Shown here in pieces: positions 35,705-45,490 of a DNA stretch of 64,000 bases. The notes below the pieces were generated by a model that saw only the letters and a program-made list of their open reading frames with translations, searched no databases and had not been told where the DNA came from. The position numbers and the translations under genes are program-made. Each line of letters opens with the position of its first letter. Position 1 is the stretch's first letter. The stretch is taken from the NCBI RefSeq assembly GCF_000243255.1, contig NZ_CM001436.1:3083175-3147174 (forward strand), given 5' to 3'. The stretch comes from Methanoplanus limicola DSM 2279 (GTDB lineage Archaea > Halobacteriota > Methanomicrobia > Methanomicrobiales > Methanomicrobiaceae).

Positions 35705-37558
35705 ATGAAGTTTGCACTTATTGGAAACCCAAACGTCGGAAAATCCCTTATATTTAATCAGCTGACCGGAATCGGGGTTGAGATCTCAAATTTTCCGGGG
35801 ACAACAGTGGACCTCTGTTCGGGAAATGTATGCTATAAGAAGGAAAAATTTGAGATAATTGATTTTCCGGGTATATACTCACTTGACGGAAAATCTGAAG
35901 AGGAGGAGGAGGTCAGAAAATACCTCAGAAATGAACATGTTGATGCCCTCATAGCGGTTCTTGACGCAACCCACCTTGAGAGAAACCTCTATCTTCTGCT
36001 CCAGATCGCGGAATACGAAATTCCGACTGTCGTCGTCCTCAATATGATAGATGAAGCAGAAAAGCAGAATATTCACATTAATTTTGCAGAACTCTCCGAC
36101 ATCTTAGGGTGCGAAATTATCGCAACCACGGCAACCGAAGGAAAGAATATAGGCAGTATAATTCCTGCTGCCCTTCAGACGGCATCAAAGATAAAAGCAA
36201 GGGTGCCCTATGACAGGCATGTTGAAGCCGGAATACGAAGCCTTGTAAAATTATCTGAATGTTCAAGGCTTGAGGCCATTCTCACACTTGAAGGGATAAT
36301 GCAGAATCCTGAACTGACAGATACCGCCGAGACGATATCGGCCGAGATTGAAGAGGAGCACAGGATGTCTGTGTACCAGATAATGGCCACAAACAGACAT
36401 AATGAAGCAGCGAAGATATCAGAAGAGGTCACAAGTGAAAAAGGGGAGAAGAAAGAATTCCGGTTCGAAAAATATCTGACAAGGTATTTTCCGGGAATAC
36501 CCATACTCGCCCTGATACTGCTTTCAACACTTATGATTGTGTTCTTTGTCGGATCTTTTCTTGAAGAGATGATAGTATCTTTATTTGAACAGTATGCCGT
36601 AGAACCTCTGTTGGCTATGGGCCTTGACCCGCTCACCGAGCAGGTCAGCTTCTCGTTTGTAATTGCCCTCCAGGCAGGTCTTGGAATAGCATTTCCATTT
36701 GTATTTGTTTTTTATATATTAATTTCAATCCTTGAGGATTCAGGCTATATGACAAGGGCGGCTTTTCTTGCCGACCGGGCGATGCACAGAATCGGGATGC
36801 ACGGGCAGGCACTGATCCCGATGGTCCTCGGATTCGGATGCAATGTTCCGGCAGTGATGAGCATACGCCATCTCTCAAAGAGGGAGAGGGTCATCGCATC
36901 GTTTCTGATTACAATGGTGCCCTGTTCGGCAAGGACAGTCATCATCGCCGGAATTGTTGCTGTATTTGTCGGAGTTCCGGCTGCGTTATCAGTATATCTG
37001 ATAGTCTTTGCTCTCATTGCGCTCACAGGAATTGTACTTACAAAGTTCACACCCGGAGAGCAGTACGGGATGATACTTGAGATGGCTCCTCTAAGAATGC
37101 CGAAAGCTAAGCAGACACTCTCAAGGGCATGGCTGCATATGAAGGAGTTTATATTCATAGCAATGCCGATTCTGCTTGTAAGCAGTATAGTGCTTGGACT
37201 GTTGCAGTACGGCGGGATAATTCAGGCATTCCAGGATGTATTTGCACCGGCAATGGATGCAGCGCTTGGACTGCCGGATTACGCTTCGACATCGCTGCTC
37301 TTTGGGATACTCAGAAAAGAGATGGCCTTTGAGACGCTTGCGATTCTTGCCGGGACTGCCGATTTAGGCAGTGTAATGACAGGAATACAGCTATATGTAT
37401 TCGCTGTGGTAAGCGTCCTCTTTGTACCTTGTATATCCACAATTGCAGTGTTATACCGTGAGATGGGAGTTAAGATCGCCGCTCTGGTCTCAGCATATAC
37501 ACTTACTCTCGGCCTCATTGTCGGGTCACTGATTCATTTCATCTGGTCATACCTCTGA
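35705..37558 (+). CDS. feoB: Ferrous iron transporter FeoB
   Basis: 617 residues. The N-terminal GTPase domain has G1 'GNPNVGKS' (7-14), the G2 Thr in 'FPGTTVD', G3 'DFPGIYSL' and G4 'LNMIDEAE'. A helical spacer leads to the membrane part with about nine helices, holding the two inverted Gate repeats (e.g. 'GYMTRAAFLADRAMHRIGMHG' shown by its core 'YMTRAAFLADRAM', and 'FGILRKEMAFETLA'). It imports Fe2+ in low-oxygen habitats. It is cotranscribed with the DtxR-FeoA gene. Poly-T runs just downstream (37579 onward) are the likely terminator. Confidence 0.95.
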   Translation: MKFALIGNPNVGKSLIFNQLTGIGVEISNFPGTTVDLCSGNVCYKKEKFEIIDFPGIYSLDGKSEEEEEVRKYLRNEHVDALIAVLDATHLERNLYLLLQIAEYEIPTVVVLNMIDEAEKQNIHINFAELSDILGCEIIATTATEGKNIGSIIPAALQTASKIKARVPYDRHVEAGIRSLVKLSECSRLEAILTLEGIMQNPELTDTAETISAEIEEEHRMSVYQIMATNRHNEAAKISEEVTSEKGEKKEFRFEKYLTRYFPGIPILALILLSTLMIVFFVGSFLEEMIVSLFEQYAVEPLLAMGLDPLTEQVSFSFVIALQAGLGIAFPFVFVFYILISILEDSGYMTRAAFLADRAMHRIGMHGQALIPMVLGFGCNVPAVMSIRHLSKRERVIASFLITMVPCSARTVIIAGIVAVFVGVPAALSVYLIVFALIALTGIVLTKFTPGEQYGMILEMAPLRMPKAKQTLSRAWLHMKEFIFIAMPILLVSSIVLGLLQYGGIIQAFQDVFAPAMDAALGLPDYASTSLLFGILRKEMAFETLAILAGTADLGSVMTGIQLYVFAVVSVLFVPCISTIAVLYREMGVKIAALVSAYTLTLGLIVGSLIHFIWSYL

Positions 37559-37900
37559 AGCAAAAATATAAATATACATTTTTTCAGCTTTTTTTCTGAC
37601 ATTTACCACATCAACTAAAACGGGAAAACTTACGGCAGAAATTTGTCAAAATTCAAAATTCACAAGATAATTATATATATTAAACATTACCATTCTGCAT
37701 TGTTTTAACAGAATACAGATATGACAGATATTAATGCACAGCAATAGCCACAATAAGACAATATTTTCAAAAATAAAGCCACATCTGGCCAATAAGCAAA
37801 TATATATATGGCATTCAGCCACTACAATACCGTAACAATCCCTGCAAAAGGCGCACATCAGTTGCAGCCGGACAGCAGAGACAATAAGGAGTGAAAAATT
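37559..37900. other. 342-base intergenic region between feoB and the chemoreceptor gene
   Basis: The first 45 bases hold T6 and T7 runs that suit feoB termination. The middle is AT-rich. A TATA-like 'aaatatatatatgg' at 37798-37811 and a strong ribosome binding site ggagtga (37888-37894) serve the chemoreceptor gene. No coding signature. Confidence 0.6.
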
Positions 37901-40330
37901 ATGGATTACGACAAATTTGAAGAGATAATAAATGGAATTCTGGCCGGAAAAGGTATTCCGGATTCCGGACTACAGGAACTACCTCCTGAGGCCTGCGGTC
38001 TTGCAGATTCGGTTAAAAAACTGGCGGATAAATTAGCGGAGACTGAAGGAAAAGCAGACTTTCTCTATACAGCAGTCATGAAGACCCCTGTACCTATGGT
38101 CCTCTTTGATAAAAAACTGAAGATAACTGATGCCAATGATGAGATGATAGTCTTTTCAGGCAGATCAAAGTCTGAGCTTACAGGACTTGACATCAGAGGA
38201 TTCAGGAAGGAATTTAATATTGATAAAACTGAAGGTTTCGGAACACCTGATGCACTTGAGAGAAAGGAGAAGGTTGAAGGGCTTTTTAAAGCTGATTTCA
38301 GGGGCAGGCAGTACTCAGTCAGAATATTCAGTACACCAATTACTGATGAATCGGGCGCCGTAACCCATATCAACACCTCAATTGTCGATGTGTCAGAGGC
38401 CGAGAGCATCACTGAATACCTTGGCAGAGAGATTGAAAAAATAGGCAAAAACCTTGAAAAGATCTCTCTTGGTGACCCTGACCTCAGCCTCGCTGCCGGG
38501 GAGGCAGATGAGTACACAGGTGAGATAAAAAAAGAGATTGAGGATATAAACAGAAGCATTGCCAGAGTCAGGGACAGTGTCATGGCCGTAGTAAAAGAGG
38601 CGGAAAACATTGGAGTGGCACTTACAAACGGAGAACTTAAGCACAAAGCTGAAGTTTCAGACCATAACGGGGTGTACAGAGAACTTATAGAAAAACTCAA
38701 TGAAATATCATCCGGAATAAGGGAACCGCTTGTAATAGTCAATGACAGAATTAAAATGATTGCCAGAGGTGAAATACCAGACCGGATTGACGAGCAGTTC
38801 AGGGGTGAATTTGACATCCTCAGAAAGAACATCAACAGCTCCATAGACGGACTTCAGGCAATCACTGAGGTTGAAAATGTCTTAAAGAAGATGTCAGTCA
38901 ATGACTATACTGTTGACATTTCCGGAAAATACGAGGGCATATACTCAAACATTACCGAAGAGGTCAGCCTTGTAAAGATGAGGCTGTTAAATGTGCAGGA
39001 TATCGCGGCAAGGACCTCAAGAGGGGACCTCTCAAGGCTTGACGAACTGAAAAAGATCGGACGCAGGAGCGAGAAGGATGAACTGCTCCCTTCCTTAGTC
39101 AGAATGATGGAGAATATCAATGATATGATTGAGGATGTTGTCCGTCTGAGCGACAACGCCGTAATGGGCAGAATTGATGAACGTGCTGATGCCGGTGCAT
39201 ATGAGGGTGCATACAAAGAAGTGATAGACGGCATAAACAAGATGCTTGATGCTGTGGAAATTCCGGTTACCGAGGCAATAAGGGTTTCAGGAGAACTTGC
39301 AGACGGGAATTTTGGTGTCAGGGTCAATGATAAGCTCAGGATGGAGGGTGAATTCAGAGTATTTAAGGAAGCAGTCAATAATATAGGCATTTCAGTATCT
39401 GAAGCCATCAACTCCTCAACCGGAATTGCACAGAAGGTTGCTATGAACTCCAATGAGGTCAGCAAGGGTACTGATGAGGTAGCAAAGGCAGCAGAGGGAG
39501 TTGCAACAACAAGCCAGAAGACGGCGGAACTGACAAAATCACTTCTTGAACAGATAGAGGATATTAACAGGCAGATTGCTGACCTGTCGGCATCAAATGA
39601 GGAGATTGCCGGAACATCACAGGAGGTATTCACCGCTGCAAATCACGTCGTAGAGATAGGAAAGGAGGCTCAGAAGCTCGGCAATGATGCCAATTCCAAG
39701 ATGAACAATGTTGAGGTTATCGCAAACCAGAGTGTCACCGAGATCAATTCCCTTACCGAACAGATAAAGGAGATCAACAATGTCGTAAAGCTGATTAACG
39801 ACATTACCGGACAGATAAATCTTCTTGCACTGAATGCAGCAATTGAGGCGGCAAGGGCAGGAGAGCATGGCCGTGGGTTCGCTGTAGTCGCAGGGGAGGT
39901 CAAAAACCTTGCTGCTGAGGCAAGGGAGGCAACCAGTTCGATAGACAAGGTGGTATCCTCAATAGGGCAGAGCAGTGAAAAAACTGCAAGTTCGATAAAA
40001 TCGGCCAACAATGAGATTGTGGACGGTGTCTCAAGCGTTACAAAAGCACTTGAAGCGCTCAATACAATTATTGTGAATGCAGGACGGGTATCCGGAGATA
40101 TCGGCGAGATTACAAAGGCGATTGAGGATCAGGCCAATATTGCAAATAATGTGGTAACTTCTGCCGACAGGGGCACCCACATGACCAAGGACGTGCAGAG
40201 AGAGGCGGAAGAGCTTGCAGCCCTTGCAGAGGAAGCCAGTGCTTCGGTTGAGGAGATCAGCAGTGCAATCCATGAGGTAAATGAACTGTCAAGAGATCTT
40301 GAGAGAGAGATGGGCAGGTTCAGAACCTGA
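37901..40330 (+). CDS. Cytoplasmic methyl-accepting chemotaxis protein with PAS and HAMP-like repeats
   Basis: 809 residues with no membrane segment or signal peptide. A PAS domain occupies ~50-170 ('[20 protein letters not shown]'). Residues ~230-520 contain several HAMP-like helical units ('[15 protein letters not shown]', '[15 protein letters not shown]', '[13 protein letters not shown]', '[13 protein letters not shown]'). The signalling coiled coil runs ~525-809 with the hairpin tip '[20 protein letters not shown]' near 640-660, which binds CheW and CheA. It should sense an internal signal, perhaps redox or metabolic, and feed archaellum control. cheW follows 24 bases later. Confidence 0.93.
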   Translation: MDYDKFEEIINGILAGKGIPDSGLQELPPEACGLADSVKKLADKLAETEGKADFLYTAVMKTPVPMVLFDKKLKITDANDEMIVFSGRSKSELTGLDIRGFRKEFNIDKTEGFGTPDALERKEKVEGLFKADFRGRQYSVRIFSTPITDESGAVTHINTSIVDVSEAESITEYLGREIEKIGKNLEKISLGDPDLSLAAGEADEYTGEIKKEIEDINRSIARVRDSVMAVVKEAENIGVALTNGELKHKAEVSDHNGVYRELIEKLNEISSGIREPLVIVNDRIKMIARGEIPDRIDEQFRGEFDILRKNINSSIDGLQAITEVENVLKKMSVNDYTVDISGKYEGIYSNITEEVSLVKMRLLNVQDIAARTSRGDLSRLDELKKIGRRSEKDELLPSLVRMMENINDMIEDVVRLSDNAVMGRIDERADAGAYEGAYKEVIDGINKMLDAVEIPVTEAIRVSGELADGNFGVRVNDKLRMEGEFRVFKEAVNNIGISVSEAINSSTGIAQKVAMNSNEVSKGTDEVAKAAEGVATTSQKTAELTKSLLEQIEDINRQIADLSASNEEIAGTSQEVFTAANHVVEIGKEAQKLGNDANSKMNNVEVIANQSVTEINSLTEQIKEINNVVKLINDITGQINLLALNAAIEAARAGEHGRGFAVVAGEVKNLAAEAREATSSIDKVVSSIGQSSEKTASSIKSANNEIVDGVSSVTKALEALNTIIVNAGRVSGDIGEITKAIEDQANIANNVVTSADRGTHMTKDVQREAEELAALAEEASASVEEISSAIHEVNELSRDLEREMGRFRT

Positions 40331-40354
40331 AAAGACTGACAGGGAGAAGATATT

Positions 40355-40843
40355 ATGACAGCAGTTGATGTTGTGCAGTTTGAGATCGCAGGGACGAGGT
40401 ATGCCCTCGATATACAGCTGGCACAGGAAATCGTAGAGATGATGCCGATAACTCCGGTACCAAAAGCACCACCACATATTGCCGGAATTATCAATCTACG
40501 TGGTGAAATAACAAATATTCTCAATCTTAACAGGCTTATGGAACTCCCGGAGGGTGGAGATTCAGAATCAAAAAAGATAATTGTCCTTGTCGCCGACGCT
40601 GTCGGAGGTTCTAAAATCGGAATGATTGTAGATGATGTAAAAAGTGTCCTTCAGATATCAGATGAAGATGTTGACAAGATGGACACCTCTTTCTCAAAAG
40701 AGGCATATATAAAGGGCATAATTAAAATCAGCAATGAGCAGGATTCAGATAAGAAGGATCTTGTGATATGGATTGATATTGGAGGGATATTGAAAAATAC
40801 TCTCAGTGAAGAAGGAGTAAAAACAGAACAGCACCTGCAATAA
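40355..40843 (+). CDS. cheW: Chemotaxis coupling protein CheW
   Basis: 162 residues, the two SH3-like barrels of CheW, which links receptors to CheA. Marks are 'QFEIAGTRYALDIQLAQEIV', 'PHIAGIINLRGEITNILNL' and 'GSKIGMIVDDVKSVLQI'. ATG behind 'gggagaagatatt'. Cotranscribed with the receptor at 37901. CheA and the rest of the pathway are not in the window, so this CheW may be dedicated to this receptor. Confidence 0.94.
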   Translation: MTAVDVVQFEIAGTRYALDIQLAQEIVEMMPITPVPKAPPHIAGIINLRGEITNILNLNRLMELPEGGDSESKKIIVLVADAVGGSKIGMIVDDVKSVLQISDEDVDKMDTSFSKEAYIKGIIKISNEQDSDKKDLVIWIDIGGILKNTLSEEGVKTEQHLQ

Positions 40844-41161
40844 AATGATCCGTTCTGCCGGAGATAATCCGGTTAGCCCCCAGAGGGAATCTTCCGGCAG
40901 TGAAAAATAACCGGATTTAAAGGGAAAAGTCTGTAAATAAGGAGGTGCCGGCAACAGAACATGAAAGACAGGGAAAAAAGAAGATCATAACCGCCATATC
41001 TCTTAAAATCCAGAATAAATGATAATTAAAACCAGAACCCAGTAAAACCCGAACGACAGGAACACTCCGGATTATAGATTAAACCAGAAATTAAAGTGAA
41101 ATTATCCGGATTAGAGACATAATACCGGCCATTTAATAACCGGAAAAATATAATACTTTTT
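40844..41161. other. 318-base intergenic region between convergent cheW and nadC
   Basis: Contains the inverted repeat ctgccgga (40855-40862) / tccggcag (40893-40900) directly after cheW, a possible transcript end. The rest is AT-rich with scattered TCCGG words and no coding signature. A T6 at 41157-41162 overlaps the nadC stop region. Confidence 0.5.
40855..40900 (+). terminator. 8-bp inverted repeat after cheW
   Basis: Perfect arms ctgccgga and tccggcag separated by 30 bases, 11 bases after the cheW stop. The loop is long and there is no T-tract, so a role in termination is uncertain. Confidence 0.35.
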
Positions 41162-42007
41162 TCAGGCGGATTTTTGCCCGCCCCTGATATTTAAGGATAC
41201 ATCGAAGCATTCAACAGTGTGTGTCAGTGCCCCGATGCTTATTATATCTATATCGCATACAGCATAGGATTCAATATTTTCGGGATTAATGCCGCCTGAA
41301 ACCTCAAGAATAACATTTTTTCTGAGTCCGGCATCATTTAACATCTCTGATGAGAGGATGACATCTTCAGGAGTCATATTGTCAAGGAGTAGGATATCGG
41401 CACCCGTCTCTGCGGCGATGAGGACATTGTCCGGCTTTTCTACCTCAACTTCGATCTTTTTATACGCAGAATACTTCTTTGCTTTTAGTATTGCCTCTTT
41501 AAGCGGGCAGAGAGCAAGATGATTATCTTTTATTAAAAATCCGTCAGAGAGGGAGTCACGGTGAGGATCTCCACCGCCGGTCACAACCGCTTTTTTATCG
41601 AAATATCTCAGGCCGGGGGCTGTCTTTCTGGTAGCGGCGATTCTTACATTTGGGTTTGCTGATCGGACGAATGATGCGATTCTGTCTGTTTTCGTTGCAA
41701 TGGCACTCATACGGCTGATGATATTTAAGCAGGTCCTCTCGGCGGTCAGGATATTTCCTGCACTGCCGGATACTGTCATCACCAGATCACCGGGTTTTAC
41801 CGGATCGCCGTCTTGCTTAAGGAAACGGACAGTCAGGCCGAGATGACCAAACAGGAGCGATGACTCCTCAAGACCGGCAATTATACCTTCTGCCTTTGAG
41901 ATGATCTCTGCTTCGGCGCTGACATCCGGAATTATGACCGCAGATGTGACATCGCCAAAAGGCATATCCTCATCGAGATATTCAAGGAGTTTCCGGATAA
42001 TTGTCAT
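41162..42007 (-). CDS. nadC: Nicotinate-nucleotide pyrophosphorylase (carboxylating)
   Basis: 281 residues, quinolinate phosphoribosyltransferase of the type II PRTase fold, converting quinolinate and PRPP to nicotinate mononucleotide. Visible marks: 'EDMPFGDVTS', 'LNIISRMSAIATKTDRI', 'ATRKTAPGLRYFDKKAV', 'GGGDPHRDSLSDGFLIKDNH', 'EVEVEKPDN' and 'LEVSGGINPENI'. The start codon overlaps the nadA stop by one base (taatg on the minus strand), so nadA and nadC are coupled. Confidence 0.96.
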   Translation of the reverse strand: MTIIRKLLEYLDEDMPFGDVTSAVIIPDVSAEAEIISKAEGIIAGLEESSLLFGHLGLTVRFLKQDGDPVKPGDLVMTVSGSAGNILTAERTCLNIISRMSAIATKTDRIASFVRSANPNVRIAATRKTAPGLRYFDKKAVVTGGGDPHRDSLSDGFLIKDNHLALCPLKEAILKAKKYSAYKKIEVEVEKPDNVLIAAETGADILLLDNMTPEDVILSSEMLNDAGLRKNVILEVSGGINPENIESYAVCDIDIISIGALTHTVECFDVSLNIRGGQKSA

Positions 42008-42909
42008 TATTTATTCCTGCTCAGTTCTATCATCCGTCTGATCGATGATTCAGCTCTCTTCATAACACCTCTGGAGAGGTTTATCTCCGGAGTTTCGCTC
42101 TTAAGGGAGTTTAAAACGGCATTTAAAGAGATCTTCTTCATGTCTTTGCAGACCGCTTTTTCAAATGCGAGGAATTCCTTACCGGGATATTCTGTTCTGA
42201 GTCTGTAAACCATGTCTTTTTCGGTCATTACAGCCCATCTATCCGAGAGTTCTGCATTTCTCATCATGCCTCCGGTGGACGCTATAATATCACAGTGTTC
42301 ACGCACCTCTGCCGGGCATTCAGGGTGGCATATTACTGTATACCCCCTATCTTTTGAGGATATGGCATCATCGGGAGTAAATACCTCATGCACAGGGCAG
42401 TTTCCGCCTTTTGGCAGCGGAATTATCCTCTTGTCCGGGAGATTCCCCTGAACATAGGATGCAAGGTTTGAATCAGGTCCAAAGAGTATAGTGTCGCTTT
42501 TGAGAGATTTTACGACATCAATGGCGTTTGCTGAGGTGCAGACTATGTCTGCGTAAGCTTTTGATTCGGCAGTAGAGTTTACATACAATACGACCTCTGC
42601 ATCAGGGTACTCCTCTCTGGCCGATTTTATCATCTCTGCACTTAACTGATCAGCAAGCAGGCAGCCGGCATCTTCTGCCGGCAGGATGACCTTTTTCTTA
42701 GGATTTAAGATCTTTGCGGTCTCTGCCATGAATAAGACACCGCAGAATATGATGATATCCTCAGTTACATCAGTCGCCCGGAGAGCAAGTTCAAGGCTGT
42801 CGCCCGTAAAATCGGCAATGTCCTGGATTTCAGGGGGTTCATAGTTATGGGCAAGGATTATCGCATTTTTCTCTTTTTTTAGTTTTATTATCTCTTCCTG
42901 TACTGTCAT
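42007..42909 (-). CDS. nadA: Quinolinate synthase
   Basis: 300 residues, a 4Fe-4S enzyme condensing iminoaspartate with dihydroxyacetone phosphate to quinolinate. The three cluster cysteines are in 'DAGCLLAD', 'DIVCTSANA' and 'VICHPECPAE', and 'ILAHNYEPPEIQDIADFTGD' is the N-terminal substrate segment. Length is the archaeal norm. Upstream is nadX, separated by 174 bases, so it may have its own promoter. Confidence 0.96.
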   Translation of the reverse strand: MTVQEEIIKLKKEKNAIILAHNYEPPEIQDIADFTGDSLELALRATDVTEDIIIFCGVLFMAETAKILNPKKKVILPAEDAGCLLADQLSAEMIKSAREEYPDAEVVLYVNSTAESKAYADIVCTSANAIDVVKSLKSDTILFGPDSNLASYVQGNLPDKRIIPLPKGGNCPVHEVFTPDDAISSKDRGYTVICHPECPAEVREHCDIIASTGGMMRNAELSDRWAVMTEKDMVYRLRTEYPGKEFLAFEKAVCKDMKKISLNAVLNSLKSETPEINLSRGVMKRAESSIRRMIELSRNK

Positions 42910-43083
42910 AGCAGGCTCATTCCAGATTTTTTTGAATTTTTCGGGTTTTTAGGATTTTCGTGACCGGACAAATCTGATATTAAGAGGGAGTTTAGTTATA
43001 TCTCCCCCGAAATCTGTTATACTAATTATATGCTGGCAGAGCACAGCATATATAATTATCCGGGGTTTATCCTTCCGGAGTTC

Positions 43084-43842
43084 TCAGGTCCCAATCTTTA
43101 TTGGTTCTTCGAGGTTTTTGAGCAGGGTTATTATTGAAAGTGCAGCGAGGTAACTTGTTGCAGGGTTATCGGGGCACGGGTTGTTTCTGATTCTCAGGTA
43201 AAACTCCCCGAATTCCCCTTCTGCAAATATTTCATGTGTGTTGCGGTCAGCTTCCGGGTCTGCCCACAGCTCAACGTCAACTTCGTGTCCGGATGCTATT
43301 TCGAGCGCTACTGCAACATTAATGTTTTTGGGGTACTGCTTTATGCACTCATCCGCCCTGCCAGAGAAGAGAAGAATCTTCTCATCCGTTTCTATGCCTA
43401 AGGATCTCGGGTTTTTGGTAGTCTTTAATAAAAGCCTCTTCAGTTCTGAGATCTGTCCAATCTTCAGATTGTCAAGGCCCATTATTGCCCCGCTAGGGAT
43501 TCTGACTGTCCTTTTTGATTTTTTTGCAGTATCTTTTATTGCTGCAGCAAATTCCGGGTCGGCAAATGCACCAACGGATAGAATTACGATGTCTTTTCCG
43601 GATTTCAGGACATCCTCTGCATGGGTGAGAACTGCACTTACTGATGCAGCTTCTACCACTATGTCAAATTCCGATGAGATGAACTCCTCAAAGTTCTCAA
43701 AAGCAGGTGCACCTGTTAATTCTGACAGGTGTTTTGAGTGCCGGAAATCCACATCATATAGGGCAGAAATCTCAAATCCTGCACTATCCTTTGCAATAAC
43801 TTCAGCCACATTGCCGCATCCAAGCAGACCGACCCTGATCAT
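43084..43842 (-). CDS. nadX: L-aspartate dehydrogenase
   Basis: 252 residues. The enzyme oxidises aspartate with NAD(P) to iminoaspartate, feeding NadA; it replaces the oxygen-dependent NadB, suiting an anaerobe. The Rossmann motif is 'GLLGCGNVAEVI' at the N-terminus, 'VVEAASVSAVLTHAEDVLKS' follows, 'RIPSGAIMGLDNLK' is the substrate loop and the catalytic His is in 'NTHEIFAEGEFGEF'. First gene of the nadX-nadA-nadC set on the minus strand. Confidence 0.95.
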   Translation of the reverse strand: MIRVGLLGCGNVAEVIAKDSAGFEISALYDVDFRHSKHLSELTGAPAFENFEEFISSEFDIVVEAASVSAVLTHAEDVLKSGKDIVILSVGAFADPEFAAAIKDTAKKSKRTVRIPSGAIMGLDNLKIGQISELKRLLLKTTKNPRSLGIETDEKILLFSGRADECIKQYPKNINVAVALEIASGHEVDVELWADPEADRNTHEIFAEGEFGEFYLRIRNNPCPDNPATSYLAALSIITLLKNLEEPIKIGT

Positions 43843-43901
43843 TTCATTATTATTGGTGCTTTTAAGTGGTTAAGGATTTTTATTGATTCAGGGTTTTTTT
43901 A

Positions 43902-43969
43902 ATTCTCCTATGAAAAACTTATATTTATCATCTATCGTCTGTGAGCCGTTGCTCATGAGTGACTTTTTT
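43902..43969 (+). ncRNA. Candidate small RNA / conserved hairpin element, copy 2
   Basis: Second copy of the element at 9221-9291. Same order: 'ttctcctatgaaa', 23-base spacer, 'ctgtgagccg', hairpin tgagc-cgtt-gctca, 'tgagtgac', T6. The stem changes relative to copy 1 keep pairing. It lies between divergent nadX and the mntA-hepT module, on the plus strand. It has no coding potential. A purine-rich aaaggaggag follows at 43985-43994. Confidence 0.5.
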
Positions 43970-44034
43970 GCATCCTGAGTAATTAAAGGAGGAGAAATAA
44001 TAAGTGAAATCAACAGTATATTGTAAATCAGGAT

Positions 44035-44463
44035 ATGTATTCTCCGGAAAAACTGAATGAGTCTGATCTGACTGATGACGAGAAGGAACTTGTGAAATCA
44101 GTATGTGAGGAGCTGATGGCATATCCTTTTGTCATGGCAGTATATCTCTTCGGCTCACATGCAAAATGCTGTTCAAAGCCATACTCCGATATTGATATTG
44201 CAGTTCTCCTCAGAGAACCGGCTGAGAGAAATGAGATAGAGACAGCCGGGTCATACTCCTCAAAGGTTCTGGATGTTGAGATATTCAGCCTTATGCCAAT
44301 TACTGTCAAAATGGGAATAATATACGACGGAATACTTCTCTTCTCAAGGGACAGCCGGTATCTCCGGGATATTACAAGAGCTAACCTGCTTGAGTACTTT
44401 GATTCTGAACCAATGCGAAGGAGAGTTAATAAGAGGTTTATCAGTTCATTCAGCCTGAAATAA
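44035..44463 (+). CDS. mntA: MntA-type nucleotidyltransferase antitoxin
   Basis: 142 residues of the minimal nucleotidyltransferase fold. The family signature GSx10DxD is exact: Gly40-Ser41, ten residues, Asp52-x-Asp54 ('YSDIDIAVLL'). In characterised MntA-HepT pairs this enzyme adds AMP units to a Tyr of the HepT toxin and inactivates it. The HepT partner lies 188 bases downstream. An in-frame TGA just before the ATG fixes the start, which has only a weak ribosome binding site; the strong site aaaggaggag upstream instead fits an 18-codon out-of-frame leader (44004-44060) overlapping this start. Confidence 0.88.
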   Translation: MYSPEKLNESDLTDDEKELVKSVCEELMAYPFVMAVYLFGSHAKCCSKPYSDIDIAVLLREPAERNEIETAGSYSSKVLDVEIFSLMPITVKMGIIYDGILLFSRDSRYLRDITRANLLEYFDSEPMRRRVNKRFISSFSLK

Positions 44464-44651
44464 TTAGCCGGAAATAATTAATAACTACAGCGGTCCCACC
44501 AGAAAGTCCGTTCTGAAATTCGGAGACCGAAAAACTGCTGTTGAGATAAATGAAAAACAAATGAAAACCGGAATTGAAAAGACATAATAAAGAATTCATA
44601 GCACCATATAACAATTGTCAGACAGATAAAAAAATCAGGGAGAGATTTTTC

Positions 44652-45077
44652 ATGGGAACTGAGTACGACAGAACTTTCACTATACTATCAAATATAAAAA
44701 AATATTACAGGGAATATGAGGAGATTACCGGAGAGGGGGGGATCCCAAAAAGAGATGAAGTACTTAGATATCACTCAGTTTCCATGATTCTCTTTACTCT
44801 GATGAATCTTTCATTTGAACTTGGTGAAGAGATAATCAGCATAAAGAAACTTGAAATTCCACGCTCATACCGCGATATTTTCAATGTCCTCAGCAATGCC
44901 GGCCTGATCTCTGAAGATCTTAAAGGAAAGATGAGCAGCTTTGTATTTTACAGAAATCAGCTTGCACACCAGTATGCAACATTTGATGAAGCAGATCTTG
45001 GGATTATCTCGGAAAATATAGATTCTCTCTGTGATTTTGTCAGTCTTATGGCAGAGATAATTGCAGAGGACAACTGA
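44652..45077 (+). CDS. hepT: HepT-type HEPN toxin (RNase)
   Basis: About 141 residues, helical, HEPN/DUF86 family. The catalytic and modification motif RX4HXY is exact: Arg101, His106, Tyr108 in 'YRNQLAHQY'. HepT toxins cleave RNA and are silenced by AMP addition to that Tyr by MntA. I chose ATG 44652, preceded by 'cagggagag'; a TTG at 44574 would add 26 residues unlike the family. All key residues are present, so unlike the other two toxins in this window it looks functional. Confidence 0.87.
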   Translation: MGTEYDRTFTILSNIKKYYREYEEITGEGGIPKRDEVLRYHSVSMILFTLMNLSFELGEEIISIKKLEIPRSYRDIFNVLSNAGLISEDLKGKMSSFVFYRNQLAHQYATFDEADLGIISENIDSLCDFVSLMAEIIAEDN

Positions 45078-45286
45078 TTTTACAGCCCGGAAATATTTTC
45101 TGCTATTCCCCAAAACTCAAAATATCTTCCACAATCACCTGTATCAGGCCAAACCCGGATCTCCAGGGAAAATGTTATGGAGAATCCATAAACGGAAATA
45201 TTGTGCACTTAACCCACGTTTACCAAAGGCTTCACTGAATAAAGACCATGTGAATATTTAATTCATATTATGACATACACAAAAAC

Positions 45287-45490
45287 ATGCAGTTACAGGT
45301 AATAATTAAGCCGGGAATGGATGGGTGGTTTGTTGCAGAAGTACCCTCTCTTCCGGGCTGCATATCACAGGGTAAAACAGAAGAAGAAGCTCTGGAAAAC
45401 ATCAGGGAAGCAATAGAGTTATACCTTGAGCCTGATGAGGAAGATTACATTCTCTCAGAAAATGCCAGGGTAGTAGAGGTAATTGTATGA
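45287..45490 (+). CDS. hicB: HicB-family antitoxin
   Basis: 67 residues, the partial RNase H-like fold of HicB antitoxins: 'PGMDGWFVAEVPSLPGCISQ', 'GKTEEEALENIREAIELYLE'. It is the short archaeal/cyanobacterial form without a C-terminal DNA-binding domain. The last bases overlap the hicA start (ATGA). A weak inverted repeat tgaat/attca (45250-45264) lies before the gene. The toxin partner is frameshifted. Confidence 0.9.
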   Translation: MQLQVIIKPGMDGWFVAEVPSLPGCISQGKTEEEALENIREAIELYLEPDEEDYILSENARVVEVIV

